Of a stretch of 64,000 nt of DNA, positions 16,547 through 24,916 are shown one piece after another (position 1 is the stretch's first letter; each line of letters begins with the position of its first letter). Below the pieces are notes generated by a model. It saw only the letters and a list, made by a program, of their open reading frames with translations. It made no database searches and was not told the origin of the DNA. The stretch is from Thermosediminibacteraceae bacterium (GTDB lineage: Bacteria > Bacillota > Thermosediminibacteria > Thermosediminibacterales > Thermosediminibacteraceae). The DNA lies in assembly GCA_021890755.1 (NCBI GenBank), contig JAKKUQ010000006.1, positions 1-64,000 on the forward strand. The letters run 5' to 3'. Made by a program: the position numbers and the translations under genes.

Positions 16547-17581
16547 ATGAGAGGCAAACCAAAAATCTTAATTTTTATTTTTGCCGTTATAATCCTTCTT
16601 ACAGCTTGTAGCCGTAAAGAGGACAAGCCAGTGGTAAAAACAAATTATCTATTGGACACCCTTATAAAGATTTCGGCTTATGGCAATGGAGCGTCGGAAG
16701 CCATCGATGTAGCCTTTGAACGGATTGCTGAAATCGATAAAAAGATGAATGCTAGGGCGGACGACAGCGAAGTGACGGCGGTAAATAAGGAGGCCGGGAG
16801 CCAATTTGTAAAAGTCAGTCCTGATACTTTCTACGTTATAAAGAGGGGGCTCTACTTTTCCGAACTTTCCCGTGGAAAATTTGATATAACCGTAGGTCCT
16901 TTGATAAATCTGTGGGGCATAGGAACTGATAGGGCACGGGTCCCCGAAGAACAAGAAATAAAAAATGCATTGTCGCTTATAAACTATAAAGATGTCTTGC
17001 TTAATGAAGAAGAAAAAAGCGTAATGTTGAAAAGGCCGGGGATGGCAATAGACCTTGGAGGCATAGCCAAGGGATATGCGGCAGACGAAGTTGTCCGGAT
17101 ATTAAAAGAAAGAGGGATAAAAAACGCAGTGGCCGATCTCGGAGGAAATGTTTACGTTATCGGTAAAAAGCCAAACGGCGAGCCATGGAAGATCGGTATA
17201 CAGGACCCATTCAATATAAGGGGCGATATATTTGCAATTGTGGAAGTTTGGGGAGACAAGACCTTGGTTACTTCAGGGGTATATGAAAGGTTTTTTGAGG
17301 AGGACGGTAAAAGATACCACCACATATTGGATACTAAAACAGGTTATCCAGTGGAAAACGGTCTTGTGAGCGTAACGATAATTGGCGACAGTTCAATTGA
17401 CGCTGATGCTCTTTCTACTACTGTTTTTTCGCTGGGCGTAAAAGATGGTATGGAACTGATTGAAAGCTTGCCGGGGGTAGACGCGATTTTTGTGACTGCA
17501 AATAAGGAAGTATACTTGACCTCAGGAGTAGCTAATTACAATTTCAAAATAACCGATAACTCATTCATACTTAAGAATTGA
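16547..17581 (+). CDS. apbE: FAD:protein FMN transferase (lipoprotein)
   Basis: ApbE uses FAD to attach FMN covalently to Thr/Ser in (S/T)GA(T/S) motifs of RnfG, RnfD and related proteins, outside the membrane. The N-terminus is a lipoprotein signal with lipobox LLTAC. The catalytic region reads DLGGIAKGYAAD near residue 172, then DLGGNVYVIG, and the C-terminal metal site is DADALSTTVFSLG. Length 344 residues is typical. GGAAGGAGGTGG lies about 30 bases before the ATG, farther than usual. Its likely clients, RnfD and RnfG, are encoded about 11 kb downstream. Confidence 0.94.
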   Translation: MRGKPKILIFIFAVIILLTACSRKEDKPVVKTNYLLDTLIKISAYGNGASEAIDVAFERIAEIDKKMNARADDSEVTAVNKEAGSQFVKVSPDTFYVIKRGLYFSELSRGKFDITVGPLINLWGIGTDRARVPEEQEIKNALSLINYKDVLLNEEEKSVMLKRPGMAIDLGGIAKGYAADEVVRILKERGIKNAVADLGGNVYVIGKKPNGEPWKIGIQDPFNIRGDIFAIVEVWGDKTLVTSGVYERFFEEDGKRYHHILDTKTGYPVENGLVSVTIIGDSSIDADALSTTVFSLGVKDGMELIESLPGVDAIFVTANKEVYLTSGVANYNFKITDNSFILKN

Positions 17582-17589
17582 AAACAACA

Positions 17590-17607
17590 TTGTTAAAAAA
17601 TTAACAA
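17590..17607 (+). promoter_or_regulatory. Rex operator
   Basis: TTGTTAA-AAAA-TTAACAA has perfect 7-bp arms and matches the clostridial Rex consensus TTGTTAAnnnnTTAACAA. It lies 26 bases upstream of the best -35 box of rex, so autoregulation is likely, although it does not overlap that promoter. Confidence 0.85.
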
Positions 17608-17632
17608 ATATGTGATTTTTTTCTCTTTTCTA

Positions 17633-17661
17633 TTGTAAAAATCTGTGCATTATGTTAGAAT
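17633..17661 (+). promoter_or_regulatory. Promoter of the rex-hydrogenase operon
   Basis: TTGTAA (17633-17638), 17-base spacer, TAGAAT (17656-17661), ending 15 bases before the rex start codon. Confidence 0.6.
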
Positions 17662-17676
17662 GAAGGTGAGGAGTGG

Positions 17677-18315
17677 TTGAGTTTGTTCAAAAAATTTAAA
17701 ATACCTGAAGCCACCATTGGAAGACTTACATCTTATTCGCGATTTTTGAAAGAAGCAGACGAAAAAGGGATAACAACCGTCTCATCCCAGCAAATAGCAA
17801 AAGCTACGGGTGTCACTCCTGCACAGGTCAGGAAAGACCTGGCATATTTTGGAGAATTTGGCACAAGAGGTGTTGGATATAATCCGAGAGAATTATATAA
17901 CTATATTATGAAGATACTCGGCCTGGACAGACGGTGGGCCGTGGTAATAGTTGGTGCGGGACGCCTTGGAGCCGCGCTTTCTATGTATAAAGGATTTGCA
18001 GAAAGAGGGTTTGATATTGTCTGTATTTTCGACGAAGACCCTGAAAAAATAGGAAAGAAAATTGGCGACATAGAGATACGACCGATGGAGGAACTGAGGG
18101 AAAAAGTAAAAGAATACTCTATTAAACTGGGGATAGTAGCAGTGCCGGCTTCTGCTGCTCAGGAAGTAGTTGACATTATGGTTGAAGCGGGCATAAGAGG
18201 TATTATCAATTTTGCACCGGTAAACGTTTCAGTTCCCGAAGGTGTGGTACTGAGGAGAGTTGATTTGGCGTCCCAGCTGGAGTATTTGACGTTTCATCTG
18301 GGTGAAACTAGATGA
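17677..18315 (+). CDS. rex: Redox-sensing transcriptional repressor Rex
   Basis: Rex represses fermentative and hydrogen genes when NADH is low and is released by NADH. The 212-residue protein has an N-terminal winged helix (VSSQQIAKATGVTPAQVRKDL, split by the family's DNA-contact residues) and a Rossmann domain with VVIVGAGRLGAAL near residue 88. TTG at 17677 is the start, after AAGGTGAGGAG. The next gene overlaps it by four bases. The operator at 17590 implies autoregulation, and the whole cluster through hydA is probably under Rex. Confidence 0.95.
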   Translation: MSLFKKFKIPEATIGRLTSYSRFLKEADEKGITTVSSQQIAKATGVTPAQVRKDLAYFGEFGTRGVGYNPRELYNYIMKILGLDRRWAVVIVGAGRLGAALSMYKGFAERGFDIVCIFDEDPEKIGKKIGDIEIRPMEELREKVKEYSIKLGIVAVPASAAQEVVDIMVEAGIRGIINFAPVNVSVPEGVVLRRVDLASQLEYLTFHLGETR

Positions 18316-19121
18316 AGCTTAAAAAGATAAAAGAAATTCTCCAAGCTGAGGTGTTGGTTGGAGAAGAGAAAGATTTAGAGGTTGATGTAACTAATGCTTG
18401 CGGAGCCGACCTAATCAGCGATATTTTGGCCGATACAAAGAAAAACGCGGTTTTGCTGACTGGCCTTACTCACAGGCAGATAATACAAACTGCTAGTATG
18501 TCTGAATTTGCGGCGATAGTTTTCGTTAGAGGTAAGTTCCCAGCTCAGGATGTAATAGAACTGGCTAGGGAAAATGGCCTTCCACTCCTTCGCACTGAAT
18601 ACCCCCTATATGAAAGTTGCGGACTCCTTTATGAAGCAGGGCTGAAAGGGAATGAAAGGGATAAAAAAAGAATCGAAAAGCGAAACGGAGAAGAGCAGAT
18701 AACTGGCGCTATGCGCCTTGTTTACGATGTGTATGGTGGTGACTTTGACAGAGCCGGAAAGGCTACAGAACAAGCCAAGAAAGTTTTAAAACAATTGGGT
18801 GTTAACCCTTCTTCTATGAGGAGAGCATCTATTGCTGCTTATGAGGCTGAGATGAATATAGTAATTCACGCCTATAAAGGAAAGCTGATTTTTAATATAA
18901 CCCCTTCATATATTGAAATCATAGCGGAAGATGAAGGCCCCGGCATAGAAGATGTGGAACTGGCAATGAAGGAGGGATTTTCAACGGCTCCCGAACGCGT
19001 GCGGGAATTGGGGTTTGGGGCTGGTATGGGATTGCCAAATATGAAAAAATTTTCAGACGTGTTTGAAATTAATTCTGTTGTTGGGAAAGGCACGAAAGTA
19101 AAAATGATAGTCAATTTATAG
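18312..19121 (+). CDS. DRTGG domain protein fused to an anti-sigma-type HATPase
   Basis: Residues 1-115 are a DRTGG-type domain (AVLLTGLTHRQIIQ, then LPLLRTEYPLYESCGLL), the same fold as the stand-alone protein at 20481. After a charged linker, residues 135-269 form an RsbT/SpoIIAB-like GHKL ATPase: N-box AYEAEMNIVIHAY, DEGPGIEDVELAM, then GFGAGMGLPNMKKFSD. No phospho-acceptor His domain is seen, so it could be a protein-serine kinase or an ATP-dependent partner switch. It overlaps rex by four bases. A role in signalling for the neighbouring sensory hydrogenase is inferred from position. Confidence 0.85.
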   Translation: MKLKKIKEILQAEVLVGEEKDLEVDVTNACGADLISDILADTKKNAVLLTGLTHRQIIQTASMSEFAAIVFVRGKFPAQDVIELARENGLPLLRTEYPLYESCGLLYEAGLKGNERDKKRIEKRNGEEQITGAMRLVYDVYGGDFDRAGKATEQAKKVLKQLGVNPSSMRRASIAAYEAEMNIVIHAYKGKLIFNITPSYIEIIAEDEGPGIEDVELAMKEGFSTAPERVRELGFGAGMGLPNMKKFSDVFEINSVVGKGTKVKMIVNL

Positions 19122-19157
19122 TGAAGGCTTTTTTTATTGGAAAGCTGGTGAATCCCC

Positions 19158-20465
19158 TTGAGTTTTTATCATTCGGTTACGCTCGACATAAAAAAGTGCA
19201 GAGGGTGTACCAACTGCATAAAAGGGTGTCCTACGGAAGCCATAAGGGTACGTGGCGGGAAGGCTTTTATCATGGAAGAAAAATGTATCGATTGCGGCGA
19301 ATGCATAAGAATATGCCCAAATCAAGCAAAATTCGCCGTGACCGATGGCCTTGAAAAACTAAAATCGTATAAGTTTACAGTAGCTTTGCCTGCCCCGAGC
19401 TTTTACGCTCAATTTAGAGAGGGGACATCCAGGGAAGTCGTCAACGCTGCTTTAAAAGCTTTGGGTTTTGACGAGGTCTATGAAGTTCCTTTGGCGGCGG
19501 AAGAGGTTACCGCCGCCATTAGAGAATATTTGAAGAGAAATCGCGATATAAGACCTTTGATTTCCTCATCGTGTCCCGCTGTAGTGCGCCTAATAAAAGT
19601 GAGGTTTCCAGGGCTCATTAAAAACATCGTGCCGGTAAAAGCGCCTGTGGAAATAGCTGCTAAAAGAGCAAAGGAAATAATAAGGAGCGTATATGGAATA
19701 ACATCCCACGATATAGGGGCGTTCTTTATTAGTCCCTGTCCTGCGAAAGTTACTTCTGTGAAACAACCACTAGGAACTTCAAGGTCCTACGTAGATGGAG
19801 TTCTTTCCATGAGCAAGACATACGCAGAAGTAATAAAAAACATAGGAAGCGGAGACTATAATTCGATTTTTAAAAAATCTTGCGGTGTAGGGATAGGGTG
19901 GGGATATTCCGGCGGAGAAAATGCAGCGATTGGTACCGGCAATCGCCTTTCCGTGGATGGGATACACGATTGCATAGAAGTTCTTGAAGAGATCGAATTG
20001 GGTAAGCTTTGCGACATTGATTATTTGGAACTTCAGGCGTGTAGGGGTGGATGTGTAGGTGGAGCGCTTACGGTGGAAAACCGGTTCATTGCGAGTGTCA
20101 GATTGAAAAAGTTGGCGGAAAGGCTGGGGATTAAGAGTAATGTCCATGAGACGTCTATAGAAAAGGATTTTAAAAAGGGATATTACTTTTTGGAGGAAGA
20201 AATAAAACCTACTCCGTCGAAGCTCGACGATGACATGGCAACAGCCATTAAAAAGTTAGAGATGCTGGAAAAGACACTAAAGGAGCTTCCAGGATTAGAC
20301 TGTGGCAGCTGTGGCTCCCCCAATTGTAGAGCATTAGCCGAGGACATAGTGCAGAGACGTGCTAATGAGACAGACTGCGTATTTAAGCTAAGAGAAAAAG
20401 TACGGCAGCTAGTGGCTGAAGTACTTGATCTTTCACAAAAACTGCCTCCTACTATGGAGGGGTAA
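19158..20465 (+). CDS. Sensory-type [FeFe] hydrogenase with C-terminal Fe-S domain
   Basis: This 435-residue protein has two [4Fe-4S] motifs (CRGCTNCIKGCP, CIDCGECIRICP), an H-cluster domain, and a C-terminal Fe-S (PF04060-like) segment CGSCGSPNC. The H-cluster motifs are altered: L1 reads SSSCP (catalytic enzymes have TSCCP), L2 SPCPAK, L3 ELQACRGGC. The cluster ligands are kept, but the Cys that normally relays protons is Ser. That pattern fits sensory or slow hydrogenases rather than turnover enzymes. The TTG at 19158 follows a GGTGA site. The neighbours (DRTGG, HATPase, PHP proteins) suggest that it reports H2 or redox state. Confidence 0.85.
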   Translation: MSFYHSVTLDIKKCRGCTNCIKGCPTEAIRVRGGKAFIMEEKCIDCGECIRICPNQAKFAVTDGLEKLKSYKFTVALPAPSFYAQFREGTSREVVNAALKALGFDEVYEVPLAAEEVTAAIREYLKRNRDIRPLISSSCPAVVRLIKVRFPGLIKNIVPVKAPVEIAAKRAKEIIRSVYGITSHDIGAFFISPCPAKVTSVKQPLGTSRSYVDGVLSMSKTYAEVIKNIGSGDYNSIFKKSCGVGIGWGYSGGENAAIGTGNRLSVDGIHDCIEVLEEIELGKLCDIDYLELQACRGGCVGGALTVENRFIASVRLKKLAERLGIKSNVHETSIEKDFKKGYYFLEEEIKPTPSKLDDDMATAIKKLEMLEKTLKELPGLDCGSCGSPNCRALAEDIVQRRANETDCVFKLREKVRQLVAEVLDLSQKLPPTMEG

Positions 20466-20480
20466 GAGGGGGTGATTAGC

Positions 20481-20831
20481 TTGACTTTAGATGATCTTCA
20501 AAGGGAATTATCGCTAAAGCTTGTGACAAAAGGAACGAACCTAGATAGGCCGGTTACAGGCTGTTATGCGTCAGACTTATTGAGCTGGGTTATGGGGCAT
20601 GCAGAAGAAAATCAGGTATGGATTACCATACAAAGTCATCCTAACATAGTAGCAGTGGCAGCACTCCTAGGGCTTGCGGGGATTATTGTTGCTGAGGGTG
20701 TTGAGATAGATGAAGATACCATAAAAAAAGCAGAAGAGGAAAATGTGCCTATATTTTCTTCCGAGAAACCTATTTATGAAATATGCGGTATACTGTATAA
20801 TACGCTTTCAAGGAGCTATAAAAAATGTTAA
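20481..20831 (+). CDS. Stand-alone DRTGG domain protein
   Basis: This is a single DRTGG-type domain of about 116 residues (LDDLQRELSLKLV, AALLGLAGIIVAEGVEID, NVPIFSSEKPIYEICGIL). It resembles the N-terminal domain of the protein at 18312. A GTG at 20472 is in frame, but GAGGGGG abuts it; the TTG at 20481 lies 9 bases farther and is better spaced. Its stop overlaps the start of the PHP gene. DRTGG domains occur with CBS and phosphotransacetylase modules and may bind nucleotides. The function here is not established. Confidence 0.8.
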   Translation: MTLDDLQRELSLKLVTKGTNLDRPVTGCYASDLLSWVMGHAEENQVWITIQSHPNIVAVAALLGLAGIIVAEGVEIDEDTIKKAEEENVPIFSSEKPIYEICGILYNTLSRSYKKC

Positions 20832-21574
20832 AAGAATTTGCCGCAGACCTACACATTCATACATGCCTTTCGCCTTGTGCGGACTCGGAAATGATACCCC
20901 CGAACATCCTTAACATGGCAAAACTCTTAGGAACGAAAATTATAGGTATTTCAGATCACAATTCTGCTAAAAATCTCCAGGCAATGATTGAAGCATCTAG
21001 AAACTATGAAATTTTGGTACTCCCAGGCATTGAGGTTCAGAGCAAAGAAGAGGTACATGTGCTATGTTTATTTGAAAGGTTGAAAGAGGCATTGGAGTTT
21101 CAAGATTTCATTTATAGTCATCTTCCGCAAAAGAAAAACTATCCCCAATACTTCGGCCATCAGTATGTTGTAGATGCACAAGGAAACGTTAAAGGTGAAG
21201 AAGAGAGACTACTTATTGCCTCAACTGACCTGTCGGTGGACGAGATATTAAAAAATGCCTATAAGCTCGGGGGGATTGTCATACCTGCTCATATAGACAG
21301 AAATACTTTCGGCATACTGGGACAATTAGGTTTCATACCTGAATACCTGAGGGTAGATGCTGTTGAGTTTTCTAAAAACATTTCCTTAAAGGAAGCAAGG
21401 GGAAAATTCCCCTTTATATTTGATAGATTTCCAGTAATCTTTTCTTCTGATGCACACTGTCTGAAAGATATGGTTTTTCAAAAGACCTATTTCCTTTTAA
21501 AAGAACCAACTTTTGAAGAAATAAAAAAGGCCCTCATTGGCATAGGAGGAAGGGGGGTTGTACTAAGGGAATAA
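20825..21574 (+). CDS. PHP domain phosphoesterase
   Basis: This metal-dependent PHP-family hydrolase has 249 residues. The N-terminal metal motif is DLHIHTCLSPCAD, then GISDHNSAKN, with HIDR near residue 159 and SSDAHCL near 203, which together give the histidine/aspartate ligand set. It overlaps the DRTGG gene by seven bases. A phosphatase reversing a signal made by the two HATPase proteins of this cluster would fit, but this is inferred from context. The substrate is unknown. Confidence 0.85.
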   Translation: MLKEFAADLHIHTCLSPCADSEMIPPNILNMAKLLGTKIIGISDHNSAKNLQAMIEASRNYEILVLPGIEVQSKEEVHVLCLFERLKEALEFQDFIYSHLPQKKNYPQYFGHQYVVDAQGNVKGEEERLLIASTDLSVDEILKNAYKLGGIVIPAHIDRNTFGILGQLGFIPEYLRVDAVEFSKNISLKEARGKFPFIFDRFPVIFSSDAHCLKDMVFQKTYFLLKEPTFEEIKKALIGIGGRGVVLRE

Positions 21575-21650
21575 CTGGGAATAACGGTATATATAAATGA
21601 CAATTGGAAGGTATAAACAATAACATTAATCACAGGAGGAGTTGGCCGTT

Positions 21651-22139
21651 ATGGGACTTGCGGTAAAAAAAGATCCGGGATTAGAAGAAAAACTTAAGAA
21701 AGTAGACGAAATGCTAGAAAAATATAAGGGAAAGAAAGGGGTACTGCTGCAGGTTTTGCAGGAGGCCCAAAGCATTGTAGGATACCTCCCTATTGAAGTG
21801 CAAAAAAGAGTGGCCGAAGCATTGAATGTTACATTGAGTGAAGTATATAGCACCGTTACCTTTTACTCATTTTTCAACCTGAAGCCCAAAGGGAAATATC
21901 AGATAAGGAGCTGCATAGGTACTGCCTGTTACGTAAAAGGGGCTGACAAGGTTTTAGCACGGCTGGAACAAGAATTAGGGATAAAAGTAGGAGATACTAC
22001 CGATGACCTTAAATTTTCCTTAGATGCGTGCAGATGCGTCGGCGCATGTGGGCTTGCTCCCGTGTTAATTATCAACGACGACGTTTACGGCAGGGTGACT
22101 CCGGACAAGGTGCCAGAGATCTTGAAAAATTATGAGTGA
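21651..22139 (+). CDS. hydC: Bifurcating hydrogenase subunit HydC (NuoE-like)
   Basis: This thioredoxin-fold [2Fe-2S] subunit of the NAD-dependent electron-bifurcating hydrogenase has 162 residues. The ligand pairs are CIGTAC and CRCVGAC with the usual wide spacing. The start is the ATG at 21651 after CAGGAGGAG; an in-frame TTG at 21642 is too close to that site. It precedes the HATPase, a second [2Fe-2S] protein and hydB-hydA. Together HydABC oxidise NADH and reduced ferredoxin to make H2, or run in reverse. Confidence 0.92.
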   Translation: MGLAVKKDPGLEEKLKKVDEMLEKYKGKKGVLLQVLQEAQSIVGYLPIEVQKRVAEALNVTLSEVYSTVTFYSFFNLKPKGKYQIRSCIGTACYVKGADKVLARLEQELGIKVGDTTDDLKFSLDACRCVGACGLAPVLIINDDVYGRVTPDKVPEILKNYE

Positions 22140-22693
22140 GGGTAATGAAGGAGTTATCTTTGCATGTTCTTGACATTGTGGAAAATTCCCTGAGGGCAGG
22201 TGCCACAGTTGTTGAAATTAGGATCGTGGAAGACTCTGCAGAGGATCTTTTGACAATTGAAATCAAGGATAATGGCAAGGGAATGGATGAAGAAACCGTA
22301 AAAAAAGCCTTAGACCCATTTTTTACTACCAGAACAGAAAGAAGGGTGGGCCTAGGTCTTCCCCTTCTTGCACAAGCCGCAAAAAGCACTGGAGGAGACC
22401 TTGTCATACATTCATACCCTGGGCAGGGAACTACTGTAAAGGCACACTTTGTAAAAAGTCACATTGACCTGCAGCCTTTAGGGGATATGGCTGAAACGGT
22501 GGCGGCCGTGGTTGCCCTTCACCCTGAGGTGGATTTTATATACAGCCATGTGAAGGAAAGTAGGGAATTTTGCTTTAATACGAAAGAAGTCAAGAAAAAA
22601 CTTCAGGAAGTGCCGATAAATGACCCTCTGGTTATAGATTGGATTCTTAAGTTTATAAAGGAAGGCTTAAAGGAGATAAGCGGAGGTGCTTAA
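22136..22693 (+). CDS. GHKL-type ATP-binding protein in the hydrogenase operon
   Basis: This 185-residue protein has the Bergerat ATP fold of histidine kinases and anti-sigma factors: N-box DIVENSLRAGAT, DNGKGMDEE, GLGLPLLAQAAKSTGG, then GQGTTV. It lacks a dimerisation/His phospho-acceptor domain. Its C-terminal 70 residues are unassigned. The GTG at 22136 overlaps the hydC stop (GTGA); an ATG at 22145 is the alternative. Homologues sit in the same place in bifurcating hydrogenase operons of related anaerobes. Its role is unproven. Confidence 0.82.
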   Translation: MRVMKELSLHVLDIVENSLRAGATVVEIRIVEDSAEDLLTIEIKDNGKGMDEETVKKALDPFFTTRTERRVGLGLPLLAQAAKSTGGDLVIHSYPGQGTTVKAHFVKSHIDLQPLGDMAETVAAVVALHPEVDFIYSHVKESREFCFNTKEVKKKLQEVPINDPLVIDWILKFIKEGLKEISGGA

Positions 22694-22696
22694 GGT

Positions 22697-23071
22697 ATGG
22701 GAGTCATAAAATCTGTAGAAGAGCTTGAAAAAATTCGCGACCAGGCGCGCGAATTAATAAACCTAAGGAAAGACAATGAAAACAAAACGCGAATTGTGGT
22801 CGGAATGGGGACTTGTGGTATATCAGCGGGAGCCCGCCAGGTCTTGATGGCAATCCTTGATGAGCTGAAAAAGAGAAATTTAACCAACGTGATAGTTACC
22901 GAAACCGGCTGTATTGGCATGTGCAGGTTCGAACCTTTAGTAGACGTCATAAAGCCAAATCAGCCTAAAGTAACTTATGTTAATGTGAATCCGGAAAAGG
23001 CAAGGCAGATTGTGGCGCGGCACATAGTGAACAATCAGGTGATCGACGAATGGGTAATACCGAATGTATAA
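22697..23071 (+). CDS. Thioredoxin-like [2Fe-2S] ferredoxin
   Basis: This 124-residue protein has a thioredoxin-type ferredoxin fold, with GMGTCGISAGA near residue 36 and ETGCIGMCRFEP near residue 76 providing the four cysteines (C-x10-type and CIGMC sites). It resembles the N-terminal domain of the HydB protein encoded next and may serve as an extra electron carrier or accessory subunit of the complex. Spacing to hydB is 29 bases. Confidence 0.85.
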   Translation: MGVIKSVEELEKIRDQARELINLRKDNENKTRIVVGMGTCGISAGARQVLMAILDELKKRNLTNVIVTETGCIGMCRFEPLVDVIKPNQPKVTYVNVNPEKARQIVARHIVNNQVIDEWVIPNV

Positions 23072-23100
23072 TATTTTAACATTCATTCGGGGGGATGGAT

Positions 23101-24894
23101 ATGGAGTTTTATAGGGCGCATATACTTGTATGCAGGGGGACTGGCTGCACGGCTTCCGGAAGCGAACAGGTTTTTGAAGCTTTTGAGAAGGAGATAGAAA
23201 AACAAGGGCTTTCTAAAGAGGTAAAAGTCCTGTTGACCGGGTGCCTCGGTCTTTGCGAACTAGGACCAAACATTATTATTTACCCCGAGGGTACCTATTA
23301 TTGTAAGGTTAAAGCAGAAGATGTGCCGGAGATCGTAGAAGAACACCTAGTCAAGGGCCGGATTGTAGAAAGGCTCCTATACAAAGAACGCACTACAGAA
23401 GAGAGGATGAGGGCTCTTACGGACATTAATTTCTATAAAAGGCAAAAAAGGATTGCCCTCAGAAACTGCGGCCTTATTAATCCCGAAGTAATAGAAGAAT
23501 ATATAGCAAACGACGGATACCGGGCCCTGGCAAAAGTTTTGACTGAGATGACTCCCCAGCAGGTAATCGATGAGATAACCAAATCTGGATTGAGGGGTCG
23601 TGGGGGCGGAGGTTTCCCCACAGGAAGAAAATGGCAGTTTGCTAAAGATGCACCCGGCGACATAAAATATGTGGTATGTAACGGTGACGAAGGAGATCCC
23701 GGCGCTTTCATGGACAGAAGCATTCTTGAAGGTGACCCTCATACCGTGCTGGAAGCAATGGCCATAGCCGGGTACGCAATTGGCGCGAAGGAAGGATATA
23801 TTTACGTTAGAGCTGAATATCCACTGGCGGTAAAGAGATTAGAGATAGCTATAGAGCAAGCAAGGGAAAGAGGTCTTCTTGGTAAAAATATCCTCGGCAC
23901 TGGCTTTGATTTTGATATTTTCCTGCGCCTTGGGTCAGGTGCATTCGTGTGTGGAGAGGAAACGGCTTTGCTCGCATCGATCGAGGGTCGAAGAGGTGAA
24001 CCAAGGCCTAGGCCTCCTTTCCCGGCAGTAGCGGGATTGTGGGGTAAGCCCACTCTAATAAACAATGTGGAGACCTTTGCCAACATTCCGCCCATCATAT
24101 TAAATGGTGCCGAATGGTTTGCTAGCATAGGAACCGAAAGAAGTAAAGGTACAAAAGTGTTTGCTATCGGAGGTAAAATAAACAACACTGGACTTGTGGA
24201 GATTCCTATGGGGACCACGCTAAGGGAAGTAATATACGAGATCGGCGGCGGCATTCCCAACGGGAAGCAGTTTAAAGCGGTCCAAACCGGTGGACCTTCT
24301 GGTGGGTGCATACCCGCATCGCTGCTGGATATGCCTATAGAGTTCGATACGTTGACACAGGCCGGTTCAATGATGGGTTCCGGCGGAATGATTGTCATGG
24401 ATGAAGATACATGTATGGTCGATATAGCTAAGTTCTTCCTCACTTTCACACAAGACGAGTCCTGCGGAAAGTGTCCGCCCTGCCGGATAGGTACAAAGAG
24501 GATGCTGGAGATCCTAGAAAGGATAACCAATGGTGAAGGCCGTGAGGGAGACATCGAGCTTTTAGAAACCTTAGCTAAAAGTATAAAAGCTTCTGCTCTA
24601 TGTGGGTTGGGGCAGACTGCACCGAACCCGGTACTTTCCACACTCCGCTATTTCAGGGATGAATACGAAGCTCATATCAAGGAAAAGAGATGCCCTGCAG
24701 GCGCGTGCAAAGCATTGATAACTTACGAAATCATTGCGGATAAGTGCAAGGGCTGCGGATTGTGCGTAAAGGTATGCCCTGTGTCAGCGATTACCGGTGA
24801 AAGAAGACAGCCGCACGCTATCAACAAGGAGAAATGCCTTAAGTGCAACAGCTGTTTTGAAAGGTGCCCGTTTGGTGCTATAGTGAAGAAATAA
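23101..24894 (+). CDS. hydB: Bifurcating hydrogenase subunit HydB (NuoF-like)
   Basis: HydB is the flavoprotein of the bifurcating complex, where NADH is oxidised. Domains in order: a thioredoxin-like [2Fe-2S] domain (CRGTGC, CLGLCE), the FMN/NADH-binding core ([16 protein letters not shown] near residue 165), the [4Fe-4S] site [13 protein letters not shown] near residue 455, and a C-terminal ferredoxin domain ([24 protein letters not shown]). Two ATGs occur at 23095 and 23101; GGGGGG abuts the first, so 23101 is preferred. It is 22 bases from hydA. Confidence 0.95.
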   Translation: MEFYRAHILVCRGTGCTASGSEQVFEAFEKEIEKQGLSKEVKVLLTGCLGLCELGPNIIIYPEGTYYCKVKAEDVPEIVEEHLVKGRIVERLLYKERTTEERMRALTDINFYKRQKRIALRNCGLINPEVIEEYIANDGYRALAKVLTEMTPQQVIDEITKSGLRGRGGGGFPTGRKWQFAKDAPGDIKYVVCNGDEGDPGAFMDRSILEGDPHTVLEAMAIAGYAIGAKEGYIYVRAEYPLAVKRLEIAIEQARERGLLGKNILGTGFDFDIFLRLGSGAFVCGEETALLASIEGRRGEPRPRPPFPAVAGLWGKPTLINNVETFANIPPIILNGAEWFASIGTERSKGTKVFAIGGKINNTGLVEIPMGTTLREVIYEIGGGIPNGKQFKAVQTGGPSGGCIPASLLDMPIEFDTLTQAGSMMGSGGMIVMDEDTCMVDIAKFFLTFTQDESCGKCPPCRIGTKRMLEILERITNGEGREGDIELLETLAKSIKASALCGLGQTAPNPVLSTLRYFRDEYEAHIKEKRCPAGACKALITYEIIADKCKGCGLCVKVCPVSAITGERRQPHAINKEKCLKCNSCFERCPFGAIVKK

Positions 24895-24916
24895 GGGGTA
24901 AAAGGGGAGGATAAAC

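Noticed and set aside
22937-23100. Second Rex operator upstream of hydB
   Set aside because: No TTGTTAA/TTAACAA pair was found there or in the 26.7-26.95 kb leader of rnfC.
23802-24641. 279-codon minus-strand frame within hydB
   Set aside because: Long, but antisense to conserved FMN/NADH-binding sequence; no start signal.
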